NCBI GenBank assembly: GCA_021828225.1 | Contig: JAKASH010000059.1 | Location: 1-10,108 of the forward strand | Source of the DNA: Acidobacteriota bacterium | Lineage (GTDB): Bacteria > Acidobacteriota > Terriglobia > UBA7540 | DNA: 10,108 nucleotides | Direction: 5' to 3' | Shown here: one piece after another, positions 1 through 6,607 of the stretch | Position numbering within the stretch: the first letter of the stretch is position 1 | Layout: the number at the start of each line of letters is the position of its first letter | The notes under the pieces: model-generated | Seen by the model: only the letters and a program-made list of their open reading frames with translations | What the model was told of the DNA's origin: nothing | The model's database searches: none | Made by a program: the position numbers and the translations under genes

Positions 1-2
1 CG

Positions 3-392
3 CAGTGCGACACTCGAATCAGGCAGGCTCTGCGTCTGATCGATAGAGAACTCAACAATCACGATCTCACGGTGGCGCACCTTGCTGCGGAGCTTCACCT
101 TTCAACCTCGCGCCTCCGTAAGCTCTTCTCTTCGGAACTCGGCGTTACCCCGAAAAGATATATCTGTAATCTTCGGCTGTGTCGAACGCGAACCTTACTT
201 TTTGAGGACCCTTCTCTTTCAATAAAAGAAGTCATGGCTGCCGTTGGTTTCAACGATCCCAGCGACTTCTCAAGGGCGTATAGAAGGCTCCTTGGAGTAA
301 CTCCCAGCGTATGCAGGGAATGTCTGTGTGCGCAGAGGCACGACCCCAAATGTATCCAATCGGTTAAATGTGAAAGTCTTGGGGCATGCTGA
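3..392 (+). CDS. AraC-family transcriptional regulator, C-terminal part (5' end outside window)
   Basis: The reading frame is open from base 3 with no stop before 392, so the gene starts left of the window; 129 residues are visible. They form the double helix-turn-helix DNA-binding domain of AraC/XylS regulators. The first HTH lies around visible residues 23-45 (LTVAHLAAELHLSTSRLRKLF) and the second around 73-97, with the family signature VMAAVGFNDPSDFSRAYRR and then the closing LGVTPSVCRE. A GTG at 72 could be read as a start, but it lies inside the conserved domain, whose first helix is encoded upstream of it, so it is not the real start. The tail after the domain is about 22 residues and contains three cysteines. 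The sensor domain and therefore the ligand cannot be seen. It is read in the same direction as the secreted-protein genes downstream; whether it controls them is unknown. Confidence 0.9.
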   Translation, partial: QCDTRIRQALRLIDRELNNHDLTVAHLAAELHLSTSRLRKLFSSELGVTPKRYICNLRLCRTRTLLFEDPSLSIKEVMAAVGFNDPSDFSRAYRRLLGVTPSVCRECLCAQRHDPKCIQSVKCESLGAC

Positions 393-444
393 CCAGTAGA
401 TCATCGATTTGACCAACAGATTGGCGATTTTACCAACAGATTGC
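391..444. repeat. 20-bp tandem direct repeat, about 2.7 units
   Basis: Three consecutive 20-base units begin at 391, 411 and 431. Units 1 and 2 both end in CGATTT, and units 2 and 3 share ACCAACAGATTG exactly (412-423 and 432-443). In the other register, 405-424 and 425-444 differ at only two positions. The array starts on the stop codon of the AraC-family gene and lies about 100 bases upstream of the next start codon. A multi-copy 20-bp spacing, close to two helical turns, would suit a DNA-binding site, but no binding protein can be named from sequence alone. Confidence 0.7.
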
Positions 445-530
445 GCTTGCACACCCTGTCATATGGGAATAGGTTCTACCTCTGGCGAGGTGTTCATCCG
501 TGGTGTGCGCCGCTTGCCCAATGAGCGATG

Positions 531-535
531 GGAGG
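531..535 (+). promoter_or_regulatory. Ribosome binding site GGAGG
   Basis: GGAGG lies six bases upstream of ATG 542. It favours that ATG over the in-frame GTG at 500 and ATG at 521, which lack a comparable site. The resulting N terminus is a normal signal peptide. Confidence 0.7.
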
Positions 536-541
536 AATGAC

Positions 542-1522
542 ATGCACAATTCTTCACTTGGACTATGCCGGCAGTGGCGAAGAGGACTATTGCCGTGCTT
601 AGTGCTGATCGCGAGCTTGGCTCTAAGCTCTGCGGTATTTGCCCAACACGGCGTTGCTCATCTTCGCGTGCGGCAGACGGCGAGCCAGTCGTTGACGCTG
701 ATCAAACCCACAAGTCCGGACTTTGAAAGCACGCTCGACACTTACTTCCCAGGGCTTTCGGAGGTGGACGGTTACCAGCAGGCGATCCGGCCGTTCCTGG
801 TGATCGTGCGAAATGATAGATCGCAGCCTGCGGCGGCTTATGCCATTGTGTGGACAGAACATTACGCGGACGGCTCGGTCAGGTCGCGCCGCGCGGTGTA
901 TGTCAACAGGCCTCTGTTGCCCCGCGGGGCGATGACATACCTTCCACCAGGGGACATCCGGCTGATCTCGCCTATGTTCAACGTGACACCTGACGAGTAC
1001 GAGCGGTACAGCTCTCCGGCGCAGTTCTCCCCGGCAAGCAGCTTTCCACCCTCGCAGGGGCTGGCCTCGGTTGACGCGAACGTGGACGGCGTTGTATATA
1101 CCGACGGCACGTTTATTGGGCCTGACAAGACCCGTGTCTTGCAGCGTTACGTGATGTCCAAGTTTGCTGCGCGGGATGAAGCACTGTCAGCCTTGGACCT
1201 CATCAATTCCTCCACGGCGCCGCCACTCATGATCGTGGGACAACTGGAAAAAATGTTCAGTAAGGAGTTCCAGTGGGAGCTGGAAGCTTACCAGCACACG
1301 CTTCTGGCTCTTTACGTGAAAGACCGAGGGAGCACTGCTATGGACTTGCGGAGAATCCTGCAGAGCCGTGGGCTCGCTGGCCTCGAAAAGCTCCTCCAGA
1401 ATTTTGTCAATCGTTCCGGCGGGAACACCAACCCCTCGATGTTTGGCAAGGCATACGGAAAACTTTCCAGTAACGACCCGCGGGTTTTTGGGATTGTTCC
1501 GTGGAGGCCCAAGGGCCCTTGA
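542..1522 (+). CDS. Secreted protein of unknown function (326 aa)
   Basis: The start at ATG 542 gives an N terminus with a short basic stretch (RQWRRG), a hydrophobic core at about residues 16-31 and a likely signal peptidase I site after VFA or AQ at 34-35, so the product is probably exported. The first half of the mature protein (about 40-180) looks beta-rich. It is followed by DGVVYTDGTFIGPDK (about 182-196) and a mainly helical C-terminal third that ends in VPWRPKGP. The mature part has no cysteine. I see no catalytic motif and do not recognise the family. It is the first of three closely spaced genes for exported proteins; the next begins 48 bases on. A role in the cell envelope is inferred only from the signal peptide. 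Confidence 0.8.
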   Translation: MHNSSLGLCRQWRRGLLPCLVLIASLALSSAVFAQHGVAHLRVRQTASQSLTLIKPTSPDFESTLDTYFPGLSEVDGYQQAIRPFLVIVRNDRSQPAAAYAIVWTEHYADGSVRSRRAVYVNRPLLPRGAMTYLPPGDIRLISPMFNVTPDEYERYSSPAQFSPASSFPPSQGLASVDANVDGVVYTDGTFIGPDKTRVLQRYVMSKFAARDEALSALDLINSSTAPPLMIVGQLEKMFSKEFQWELEAYQHTLLALYVKDRGSTAMDLRRILQSRGLAGLEKLLQNFVNRSGGNTNPSMFGKAYGKLSSNDPRVFGIVPWRPKGP

Positions 1523-1570
1523 GGCCCGTAGCGAGGCAAACCATAGCTTGAAGATGGGAGGGACGGTGAT

Positions 1571-2692
1571 ATGCTAAAGAGTGTTTGGCAGGTCGCCAAG
1601 ATGGCCGTTGCAGGCGTTGCGGCCCCGGTAAACCGTCTCCTGATGGCTGATAACCGTCTGAGGAGATTCATGGTATCGGCTGTCGCTTTTCGCGCGTTCA
1701 AGGTCTCCTTTTTCCTTTTCCTCTCGGCGCTTATAGGCTTCTTCCCCGGTAGCGCACTGGGCTCGACGAACTGCGTCTCCGTAACCATACTACTCGGCGG
1801 GTCGGGCGGCACCGACATTAGCGGAAGGACAGAGTCACCGTGGTACGTGGGTGAGCAGACCGTGCTATACGCCTCCTACGATCTTCCCTACGGCGTAACT
1901 GTCAGAAGTCAAACCTGGTCGGTGCAAGGGACAACGGTTGGCGGCTTCAATCACGGAGCGACCGGCGGTCCGGTGGGCACTCAGTTCAACAACGTTCAAT
2001 CCACCACGTTCTATTGGACCGTGCCCGCCAACTCCGAAACCGTAACCTTCACCCTGAATTTGAGCGACGGGCAGTCCCCGACCACACAGACCACCTTTGA
2101 TGTTGCGGGACCAGCCTTGGGCTCCCCGGGCGTCACCACCCCACCTACATCCGCGCCTTGGGGGACTTGGCAAGTCCAGGGAACAACTCTGAGCTTCGGC
2201 ACCTCCACGGCCCCCGGCATAACGTTCACGGAACACGCCACCCCTCCGTCCAGCGACGCGGGCGAGTGGGAGTGGGTGCAAGTCATTGGCACATTCACCA
2301 AGCACCTTACCTCAGGATCGACGACGTATGGCGCCTGCACCGTCCCCGGCGTCCCTGGCCTGGACAATGATGTCCCCTACGAGTTTGAATTCAATTATAT
2401 AACGGTTGAAGACGCGCCGAACACCGGGCTGTTGTCCGGCTACGGCGCAAAGTTTCAGTTCGGCGCTACGATGTACTTGATGTGGAACCCAATGATCGGT
2501 TCTAGCCCCATCCCTGTCCCGCTAGGCTCAGTGGGTTGGAATGCGGGTGCAGAGGCCACGCCCAGCGGTAGCACCTGGACCGTTGTAAGTGAGTCGCAGA
2601 GCGAGAGTGCGGATAGCTTCCAGGCAAGCTCGTCGTTCCCCACATGGTCGGCCGTGTTTTACAACAACGAGACGATCACGTGCCCGGAGTAA
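1571..2692 (+). CDS. Secreted Ig-like domain protein of unknown function (373 aa)
   Basis: ATG 1571 has GGAGG at 1557-1561, nine bases upstream. An in-frame ATG at 1670 (residue 34), with GAGGAG just before it, would give a more normal-length signal peptide; from 1571 the leader is about 64 residues, so 1670 may be the true start. The hydrophobic core is VSFFLFLSALIGFF, with a likely cleavage after SALG (64). The mature protein is rich in Ser, Thr, Gly and Pro and reads as beta-sandwich material. Residues 65-160 resemble bacterial Ig-like repeats (YVGEQTVLYASYDLP, then TFYWTVPANSETVTFTLNLS). A Pro/Thr linker (about 165-177) follows, then a second beta-rich domain to the end. Cysteines at 68, 236 and 371 are the only ones in the mature chain. 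It is probably a surface or matrix protein; no enzyme motif is seen. The next gene starts 10 bases later. Confidence 0.8.
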   Translation: MLKSVWQVAKMAVAGVAAPVNRLLMADNRLRRFMVSAVAFRAFKVSFFLFLSALIGFFPGSALGSTNCVSVTILLGGSGGTDISGRTESPWYVGEQTVLYASYDLPYGVTVRSQTWSVQGTTVGGFNHGATGGPVGTQFNNVQSTTFYWTVPANSETVTFTLNLSDGQSPTTQTTFDVAGPALGSPGVTTPPTSAPWGTWQVQGTTLSFGTSTAPGITFTEHATPPSSDAGEWEWVQVIGTFTKHLTSGSTTYGACTVPGVPGLDNDVPYEFEFNYITVEDAPNTGLLSGYGAKFQFGATMYLMWNPMIGSSPIPVPLGSVGWNAGAEATPSGSTWTVVSESQSESADSFQASSSFPTWSAVFYNNETITCPE

Positions 2693-2702
2693 GGATGGTC
2701 CC

Positions 2703-3215
2703 ATGAGAACACTATACGTCCCCCTCGCTTGTGTCGCGGCGCTCTTGCCGTTGGCGGCGCTGGCACCCCGCTCCCTCGCGCAGACACCGCCGATCACGGT
2801 GCGCCTGGAAGCCCCAAAGCAGCCGCTGAAGGCTGGGGAGCGGCTGCTCCTAAGGGTAAAGGTAACGGACATCTCGGACCACGATGTGTCCGTCGGACTC
2901 ACGGGCGGGGAGGCCTGGGGAATAGGAGTTATCTATCAGGTGCATGTCCGCGACCAGCATGGCCGTCCGGCTCCCCTCCAGCCCCCTCCTCCGCCGCCGC
3001 CAAAGCGGAAGGGTTACGTCTATATGAGGGCAGGAGGCAGCATGCACGGCGTCAGGATCGGGCCCGGGCAGTCCGCCTATGACCACGTCAATGTGACGTA
3101 CTACTACGACCTGAGTCGGCCGGGGAAATACAAGATCTGGGTCGCCGTACTCGGCTATCGCGGGCCGCACGGTCCTGTCAGATCGAACACAGTCACGGTG
3201 ACCGTCGTCAAGTAG
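2703..3215 (+). CDS. Secreted single-domain beta-sandwich protein with a polyproline insert (170 aa)
   Basis: The start at ATG 2703 is preceded by AAGGA (2691-2695), seven bases upstream and directly after the stop of the previous gene. An open frame reaching back to 2589 is a shadow of that gene. Residues 1-27 form a signal peptide with likely cleavage near SLAQ|TPP. The mature chain has the strand pattern of an Ig-like or fibronectin-like domain: ITVRLEAPKQPLKAGERLLL RVKVTD, then a VIYQVHVRDQHGRP strand, then YDLSRPGKYKIWVAVLG, and it ends on an NTVTVTVVK strand. A run of seven prolines at 94-100 followed by KRK sits in a loop. No catalytic residues or cysteines stand out in the mature domain. 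Its position 10 bases after the previous gene suggests cotranscription. Function unknown. Confidence 0.8.
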   Translation: MRTLYVPLACVAALLPLAALAPRSLAQTPPITVRLEAPKQPLKAGERLLLRVKVTDISDHDVSVGLTGGEAWGIGVIYQVHVRDQHGRPAPLQPPPPPPPKRKGYVYMRAGGSMHGVRIGPGQSAYDHVNVTYYYDLSRPGKYKIWVAVLGYRGPHGPVRSNTVTVTVVK

Positions 3216-3452
3216 GTTTGGGTGGCGCCCCGTCGTGGCGCTTGGCTCCAGACAGAGGGAGAGAGGCTGACACTGGCTCAATCAGCCCACGACTTGCAGG
3301 ACGCGCGCCATATACTGGCGGGGTCCCCGTCGGTCCCGGAGACGGCCAACGGCGGATGATTGGTTTTGGGGTGTCCGGCTACAAACGAAGGTTTGAGTGA
3401 AGCAAGAAACATACGGCACGTGGTTGTGGAGAAGCAGACATGGAGGTGAGCA
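3216..3452 (+). other. Intergenic gap before the Cys-rich protein operon
   Basis: This 237-base stretch separates the three secreted-protein genes from the Cys-rich protein gene and is the longest gap in the window. It holds a small hairpin just after the upstream stop (GCGCC at 3225-3229 with GGCGC at 3237-3241) that lacks a clear T-run, so it is a weak terminator candidate at best. A TATACT at 3311-3316 could be a -10 box, but I find no -35 at proper spacing. The promoter of the downstream operon most likely lies here, by position only. Confidence 0.4.
3442..3450 (+). promoter_or_regulatory. Strong ribosome binding site of the Cys-rich protein gene
   Basis: GGAGGTGAG, an almost full complement to the 16S rRNA 3' end, lies immediately upstream of ATG 3453, with six bases between GGAGG and the start. 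It is the strongest such site in the window. The next gene lacks one, which suggests the Cys-rich product is made in excess of its neighbours. Confidence 0.7.
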
Positions 3453-3962
3453 ATGGCCAAGGTGCGGAGATGGAAGGAAACACTATTGCTGGCTTGTGTG
3501 ACTTTGTTCCTGTCAGTCGCACAGGGATGGCCGCGCGGAACGCGCAATGTTGCCAGCAGCACCTACCCGGTTTATTCGAGGCTGGTAACCAGGGCAAATG
3601 GCAAAACCGCCCTGGGTGTTGAGTTGTCAGCCCGGAAACCTTATGTGCGGCTCGTCCGGGCCTCGCAAGCTCCTGTCCGGATGCCCTTGGCTGCCGGCGC
3701 CTACGTGGCCATGGCCGGCGCGCCCCTTGCGGCGCCAGCAGCTGCGTCCGCCGCGGCATCAAGCTGCCCCGTTTCTTGTAATACGGTCGATGCTCCCTGC
3801 TGCAGTATAACTGCCGCCTCGTGTTGTGATCATTATTGCGGTATTGGTGGCGGCTCGTGCTACACGGTGGCCTGCACCGGCGGCTTTAATGGTACCGTAA
3901 CAACTCTTTGCAATACCTGTGGTGAGGGGACTTGCGTTAATTTTTGCAATGCATCTTATTAG
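3453..3962 (+). CDS. Exported cysteine-rich small protein, candidate precursor of a modified peptide (169 aa)
   Basis: Residues 1-25 form a signal peptide: basic MAKVRRWK, hydrophobic LLLACVTLFLSVA, likely cleavage near AQG|W. Residues 26-78 are a cysteine-free, Arg/Lys-containing segment that could be a pro-region. Residues 79-104 are an Ala/Pro/Gly-rich linker. The last 65 residues carry 13 cysteines at 105, 109, 116, 117, 124, 125, 129, 136, 141, 153, 156, 161 and 165, including two CC pairs and a CCDHYC cluster, with many Ser, Thr, Asn and Gly and the sequons NGT (146) and NAS (166). The protein leads a run of genes for a sulfotransferase-like protein, a DsbA-like oxidoreductase and a glycosyltransferase, so I infer that it is their substrate. 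Disulfide bonding is the simplest fate for the cysteines; metal binding is an alternative. I do not recognise the family. The gene call is firm, the role is inference. Confidence 0.8.
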   Translation: MAKVRRWKETLLLACVTLFLSVAQGWPRGTRNVASSTYPVYSRLVTRANGKTALGVELSARKPYVRLVRASQAPVRMPLAAGAYVAMAGAPLAAPAAASAAASSCPVSCNTVDAPCCSITAASCCDHYCGIGGGSCYTVACTGGFNGTVTTLCNTCGEGTCVNFCNASY

Positions 3963-3976
3963 GCTTGGTTTGTGTT

Positions 3977-5062
3977 ATGGGAAGTCTGGATCTTGAATCG
4001 GCGTTAGCGTCTTGCAGGTATTATCCGGTCCAGGTGGATCTGGACCGCCGCCTGGTTTGGTTTGCGGAGATCGAGCGAGAGGTGTATTCCCGTGCTGGCT
4101 TTCTCGTGCCGAAGCATGCAGCAATGAGCGATGAGCGCTACGGGTTCAATCTGGATGATGTGCTTCTATACGACCTGAGCCTTCCCATTGGCGGCGCTCT
4201 GTCCCATTACATTTTCATTTCGGCGTTCTGCTGTTCAACGCTGCTTGCTCGGCTTCTCGACCGGGTGCCGGATTGCCTGGTCCTGAAGGAGCCAAGCGTC
4301 CTAGGTCAACTTGCGATGTTGCGCTACCGTCCCGGAACGATGGAGGAGAATACGGACCGGGAAAAGGAGTGGAAAATATGGGGCGAGCTAGGCATCCGGC
4401 TGCTGACACGTACTTTTGAATCAGGTGAGACGGTTATTGTGAAAGCTGCCGACGTGTGCAACACGATGGGAGATATGATCTTAGCTAACGATCCGCGTTC
4501 AAAGGGGGTGCTACTCTCCGTGGGGTTAAGGACATTTATTCTTTCTGTTCTGAAGCTGGAAAACCGGAGAGTGTGGACGCGAAAGCGGGCGAATTTCTGG
4601 CACAAGACGCTGACGCTTTTCCCAGCCTTAAATGAAGTGGATATTTCAGATCTGGATGATGGCCAGAAGGCCGCCTATATCTGGTTCGTTACTGCTGCAT
4701 TGTGGAATCGCTTGCGAAAGCAGACCGAATCCGAACGGCTGCTGCTGATGGATGGTGAAGAGGTATCAGAAAATCCCGAGAGTGCTCTCAGGATGGTGGC
4801 CAGGTTCTTCGGTCTTCCACTGGCAGAGAGTCAGGTAGAAGAGATACTGGCCGACCCGGTGCTGAGCCACCACGCGAAATTTCCCGGCAAAACGTATGAT
4901 GCTGCCCTGCGGCGGAAAGACCGTGCTGATTGGGAAGCGCGCTTTGGCGCTGACGCTGACCGGGCGATGGAGTGGTCGGCCTCTATCCAGAAAAGGCTGG
5001 AAACGGATGGAATTGACCTGACCTCAATGGCAGACGCAGAGCATGAGGAGCTTGTGCTATGA
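3977..5062 (+). CDS. Sulfotransferase-like P-loop protein (361 aa)
   Basis: ATG 3977 is 14 bases after the previous stop. The frame is open back to a TTG at 3944 inside the previous gene, a less likely start; no good ribosome binding site is visible for either. Residues 79-106 match the nucleotide-loop region of sulfotransferases in layout: IFISAFCCSTLLARLLD then LVLKEP. The usual RSGTT is replaced by CCST (85-88). A second region, SKGVLLSVGLRTFILSVLK (about 175-193), aligns with the 3'-phosphate-binding RDPRDVVLS segment, but the RDP arginine is replaced while a later arginine (185) and the serine (190) remain. The family fold seems clear; PAPS-dependent activity is uncertain because of these changes. 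There is no signal peptide, so it is probably cytoplasmic. It overlaps the DsbA-like gene by four bases (ATGA). An APS kinase, which makes PAPS, lies 3.4 kb downstream and supports a sulfation role. Confidence 0.75.
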   Translation: MGSLDLESALASCRYYPVQVDLDRRLVWFAEIEREVYSRAGFLVPKHAAMSDERYGFNLDDVLLYDLSLPIGGALSHYIFISAFCCSTLLARLLDRVPDCLVLKEPSVLGQLAMLRYRPGTMEENTDREKEWKIWGELGIRLLTRTFESGETVIVKAADVCNTMGDMILANDPRSKGVLLSVGLRTFILSVLKLENRRVWTRKRANFWHKTLTLFPALNEVDISDLDDGQKAAYIWFVTAALWNRLRKQTESERLLLMDGEEVSENPESALRMVARFFGLPLAESQVEEILADPVLSHHAKFPGKTYDAALRRKDRADWEARFGADADRAMEWSASIQKRLETDGIDLTSMADAEHEELVL

Positions 5063-6000
5063 AACAAAAAGCGAAGCTGGTATCTCGATTGTCCTGGGTG
5101 GCAGTCGCCTTTGTGATAACTTTCGCCGCGGTGGGGCTGGGCAAAAAAGCATCCTGGGCTGCCCAGGAAAGACCGAGGGATGCAATCCAGGAGGCTGCCG
5201 CGACCGCGCCGTCAAATTCCGCCGTGAAGCTTCCTAACCCCAATGCTCCGATGACAGTTCGGCAGGGTGAAGAGATCCTCAGGGAACTCCGCGCCATTCG
5301 GATTCTGCTTCAGGACACTGCCGAAGTAGGCGTTCGTGCAAGAAGGTCCCCAGTCCCTCGGAATGTCAAAATGCAGGTCCAGCCTGGTTGGTACGAGCAA
5401 GGCCGCGCCGACGCACCGGTGACCATGGTCGAATTTACGGATCTGCAGTGTCCTTTCTGTCGGCGGTTTCAGACTACTACGTTCGCCGAGATCGAGAAGG
5501 ATTACGTTGATACAGGTAAGCTGCGTTTTATTGCTCTCAGCATGCCGCTTCCGATGCACCTTTATGCCGCGGGAGCGGCAGAGGCATCGCTGTGCGCTGG
5601 TGCTCAGGGCAAGTTCTGGCAGTTTCGCGATGCCGTCCTTGCCGACCGTGTGCCTCCGACCTCGATCGTCTTGCTGAAGCACGCAAAGGAGCTCGGATTG
5701 AACTTACGGAAATTTCAAACCTGCTGGAAAGATGACAGATATGGGAAGGTAATCCAGGCAGAAAAGAACGAGGCGGCAGCAGTTGGTATCCACGGGACAC
5801 CGGGTTTTGTGGTAGGACGCCTTGAGGGAGGATGGATCGAAGGTGTTGCGTTTACAGGCGCGAGGCCTTTCCCCTTCTTTGAACGGAAGATTGAGAAAGA
5901 GCTTGATGAGCCTGTGTCGCCATTGGCCGGGACATCGCTACCTGATAATAGTGGTTTGCGGCCAAAACTTTGCAAGTCAGCTTCGGTGCGCGCTCGATGA
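5059..6000 (+). CDS. DsbA-like thiol-disulfide oxidoreductase, exported (313 aa)
   Basis: The start overlaps the previous stop in ATGA, with GAGGAG about nine bases upstream. Residues 1-36 are a signal sequence or membrane anchor (hydrophobic WVAVAFVITFAAVGLG). An amphipathic helix follows at about 65-88 (RQGEEILRELRAIRILLQD), typical of Dsb-like proteins that carry an N-terminal helix. The thioredoxin fold begins near 105 with DAPVTMVEFTDLQCPFC. The redox motif is CPFC (131, 134), and the conserved cis-proline loop is HGTPGF (P248). Cysteines 179 and 222 in the helical insert could pair. The tail after 285 is not part of the fold. Proteins of this family oxidise or isomerise disulfides of exported proteins in the periplasm. 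Translational coupling within the operon headed by the 13-cysteine protein makes that protein the obvious substrate, by inference. Confidence 0.88.
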   Translation: MKQKAKLVSRLSWVAVAFVITFAAVGLGKKASWAAQERPRDAIQEAAATAPSNSAVKLPNPNAPMTVRQGEEILRELRAIRILLQDTAEVGVRARRSPVPRNVKMQVQPGWYEQGRADAPVTMVEFTDLQCPFCRRFQTTTFAEIEKDYVDTGKLRFIALSMPLPMHLYAAGAAEASLCAGAQGKFWQFRDAVLADRVPPTSIVLLKHAKELGLNLRKFQTCWKDDRYGKVIQAEKNEAAAVGIHGTPGFVVGRLEGGWIEGVAFTGARPFPFFERKIEKELDEPVSPLAGTSLPDNSGLRPKLCKSASVRAR

Positions 6001-6560
6001 ATACGAGCGCTTTAGTTAAGGATTGTTTTCTGGAACGGAACTTCTTTAAAGACGCCGACGCTCTATGGGCGCAGTTGGAAAGCACTCTAACGGTGGCAAG
6101 GAATGGTTCCGGGCCGTTGACCCGTGTTGAGGTCCCCGGCGCATACACTTTTCTGATGACGACGCCCGATCGAGTTTTTAAACAAGATTTGGTGCTTTCA
6201 TTTCTCAACGATCTGCGTCAGTGGGGAAAGGAAAAGGTCGGCGCACGGCATGCGTCGACGCCGCAGATTCATGTTTACATCGACCGCTGCCAGCACGAGC
6301 TGGCCCGAGATGCAACTCGGGCCCGGTGGCACTATCTATATTCACTGGCACGTAACAAGGCGGCCATTGTTCGCCTTCTGGCGGAGGGCAGTGTGCGGAA
6401 GAAGACGTTCCCCATTAGCCTGAATCGCGTTACCAACTTCCAGTTGCAGTTCAATCAATTTCTGGTGCACGAAACATGCCAGGCCTATGCCTTGCAGGGT
6501 CCACGCCGGACTACTCAGCCATTGGAAGGTGCGATTCTGTTCCATGGGTACCTGTGGTGA
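5997..6560 (+). CDS. Conserved-looking protein of unknown function (187 aa)
   Basis: ATG 5997 overlaps the previous stop as ATGA; an earlier TTG at 5970 is less likely. The product is soluble, without signal peptide or membrane segment. The middle and end look like conserved core: IHVYIDRCQHELARDATRAR WHYLYSL (about 91-117), then a strand-rich segment with NQFLVHETCQAYAL (153-166) and the closing PLEGAILFHGYLW. The alternating strands, with histidines at 92, 100, 112 and 158, remind me of a degenerate double-stranded beta-helix such as 2-oxoglutarate/Fe(II) oxygenases, but no HxD...H iron triad can be placed with confidence, so no enzyme activity is claimed. Its position between a DsbA-like protein and a glycosyltransferase, with overlapping starts, suggests a modification or accessory role in the same pathway. 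Confidence 0.75.
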   Translation: MNTSALVKDCFLERNFFKDADALWAQLESTLTVARNGSGPLTRVEVPGAYTFLMTTPDRVFKQDLVLSFLNDLRQWGKEKVGARHASTPQIHVYIDRCQHELARDATRARWHYLYSLARNKAAIVRLLAEGSVRKKTFPISLNRVTNFQLQFNQFLVHETCQAYALQGPRRTTQPLEGAILFHGYLW

Positions 6561-6607
6561 CGGCATGGGAAGCAGGCAGCAAGAAAGATAGCAGGCACAG
6601 GGGAAGA

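Noticed and set aside
391..444. Direct repeats as a possible CRISPR array
   Set aside because: The units are contiguous with no spacers, there are fewer than three full copies, and no cas gene is in view.
447..475. TTGCAC with TAGGTT at 17-base spacing as a promoter before the 326-aa secreted protein
   Set aside because: Each box matches the consensus at only three of six positions, which is expected by chance.
1312..1818. A 168-codon minus-strand open frame spanning the junction of two secreted-protein genes
   Set aside because: It is antisense to two well-supported genes with signal peptides and ribosome binding sites, and its translation shows no recognisable domain.
3225..3241. Hairpin GCGCC / GGCGC as an intrinsic terminator after the 170-aa protein gene
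   Set aside because: The stem is only five base pairs and it is followed by TTGG rather than a run of T.
3294..3316. TTGCAG and TATACT as a sigma-70 promoter
   Set aside because: The spacing between the two boxes is 11 bases, well short of the usual 16-18.
3218..3400. A 60-codon open frame in the gap before the Cys-rich protein gene
   Set aside because: Its start is only two bases after the upstream stop, there is no convincing ribosome binding site, and the translation is a low-complexity Gly/Arg/Pro mix with no domain.
3453..3500. Lipobox-like LLAC ending at Cys15 of the Cys-rich protein
   Set aside because: Only about four hydrophobic residues precede the cysteine and the hydrophobic segment continues after it, so a normal Sec signal peptide cleaved near residue 25 fits better.
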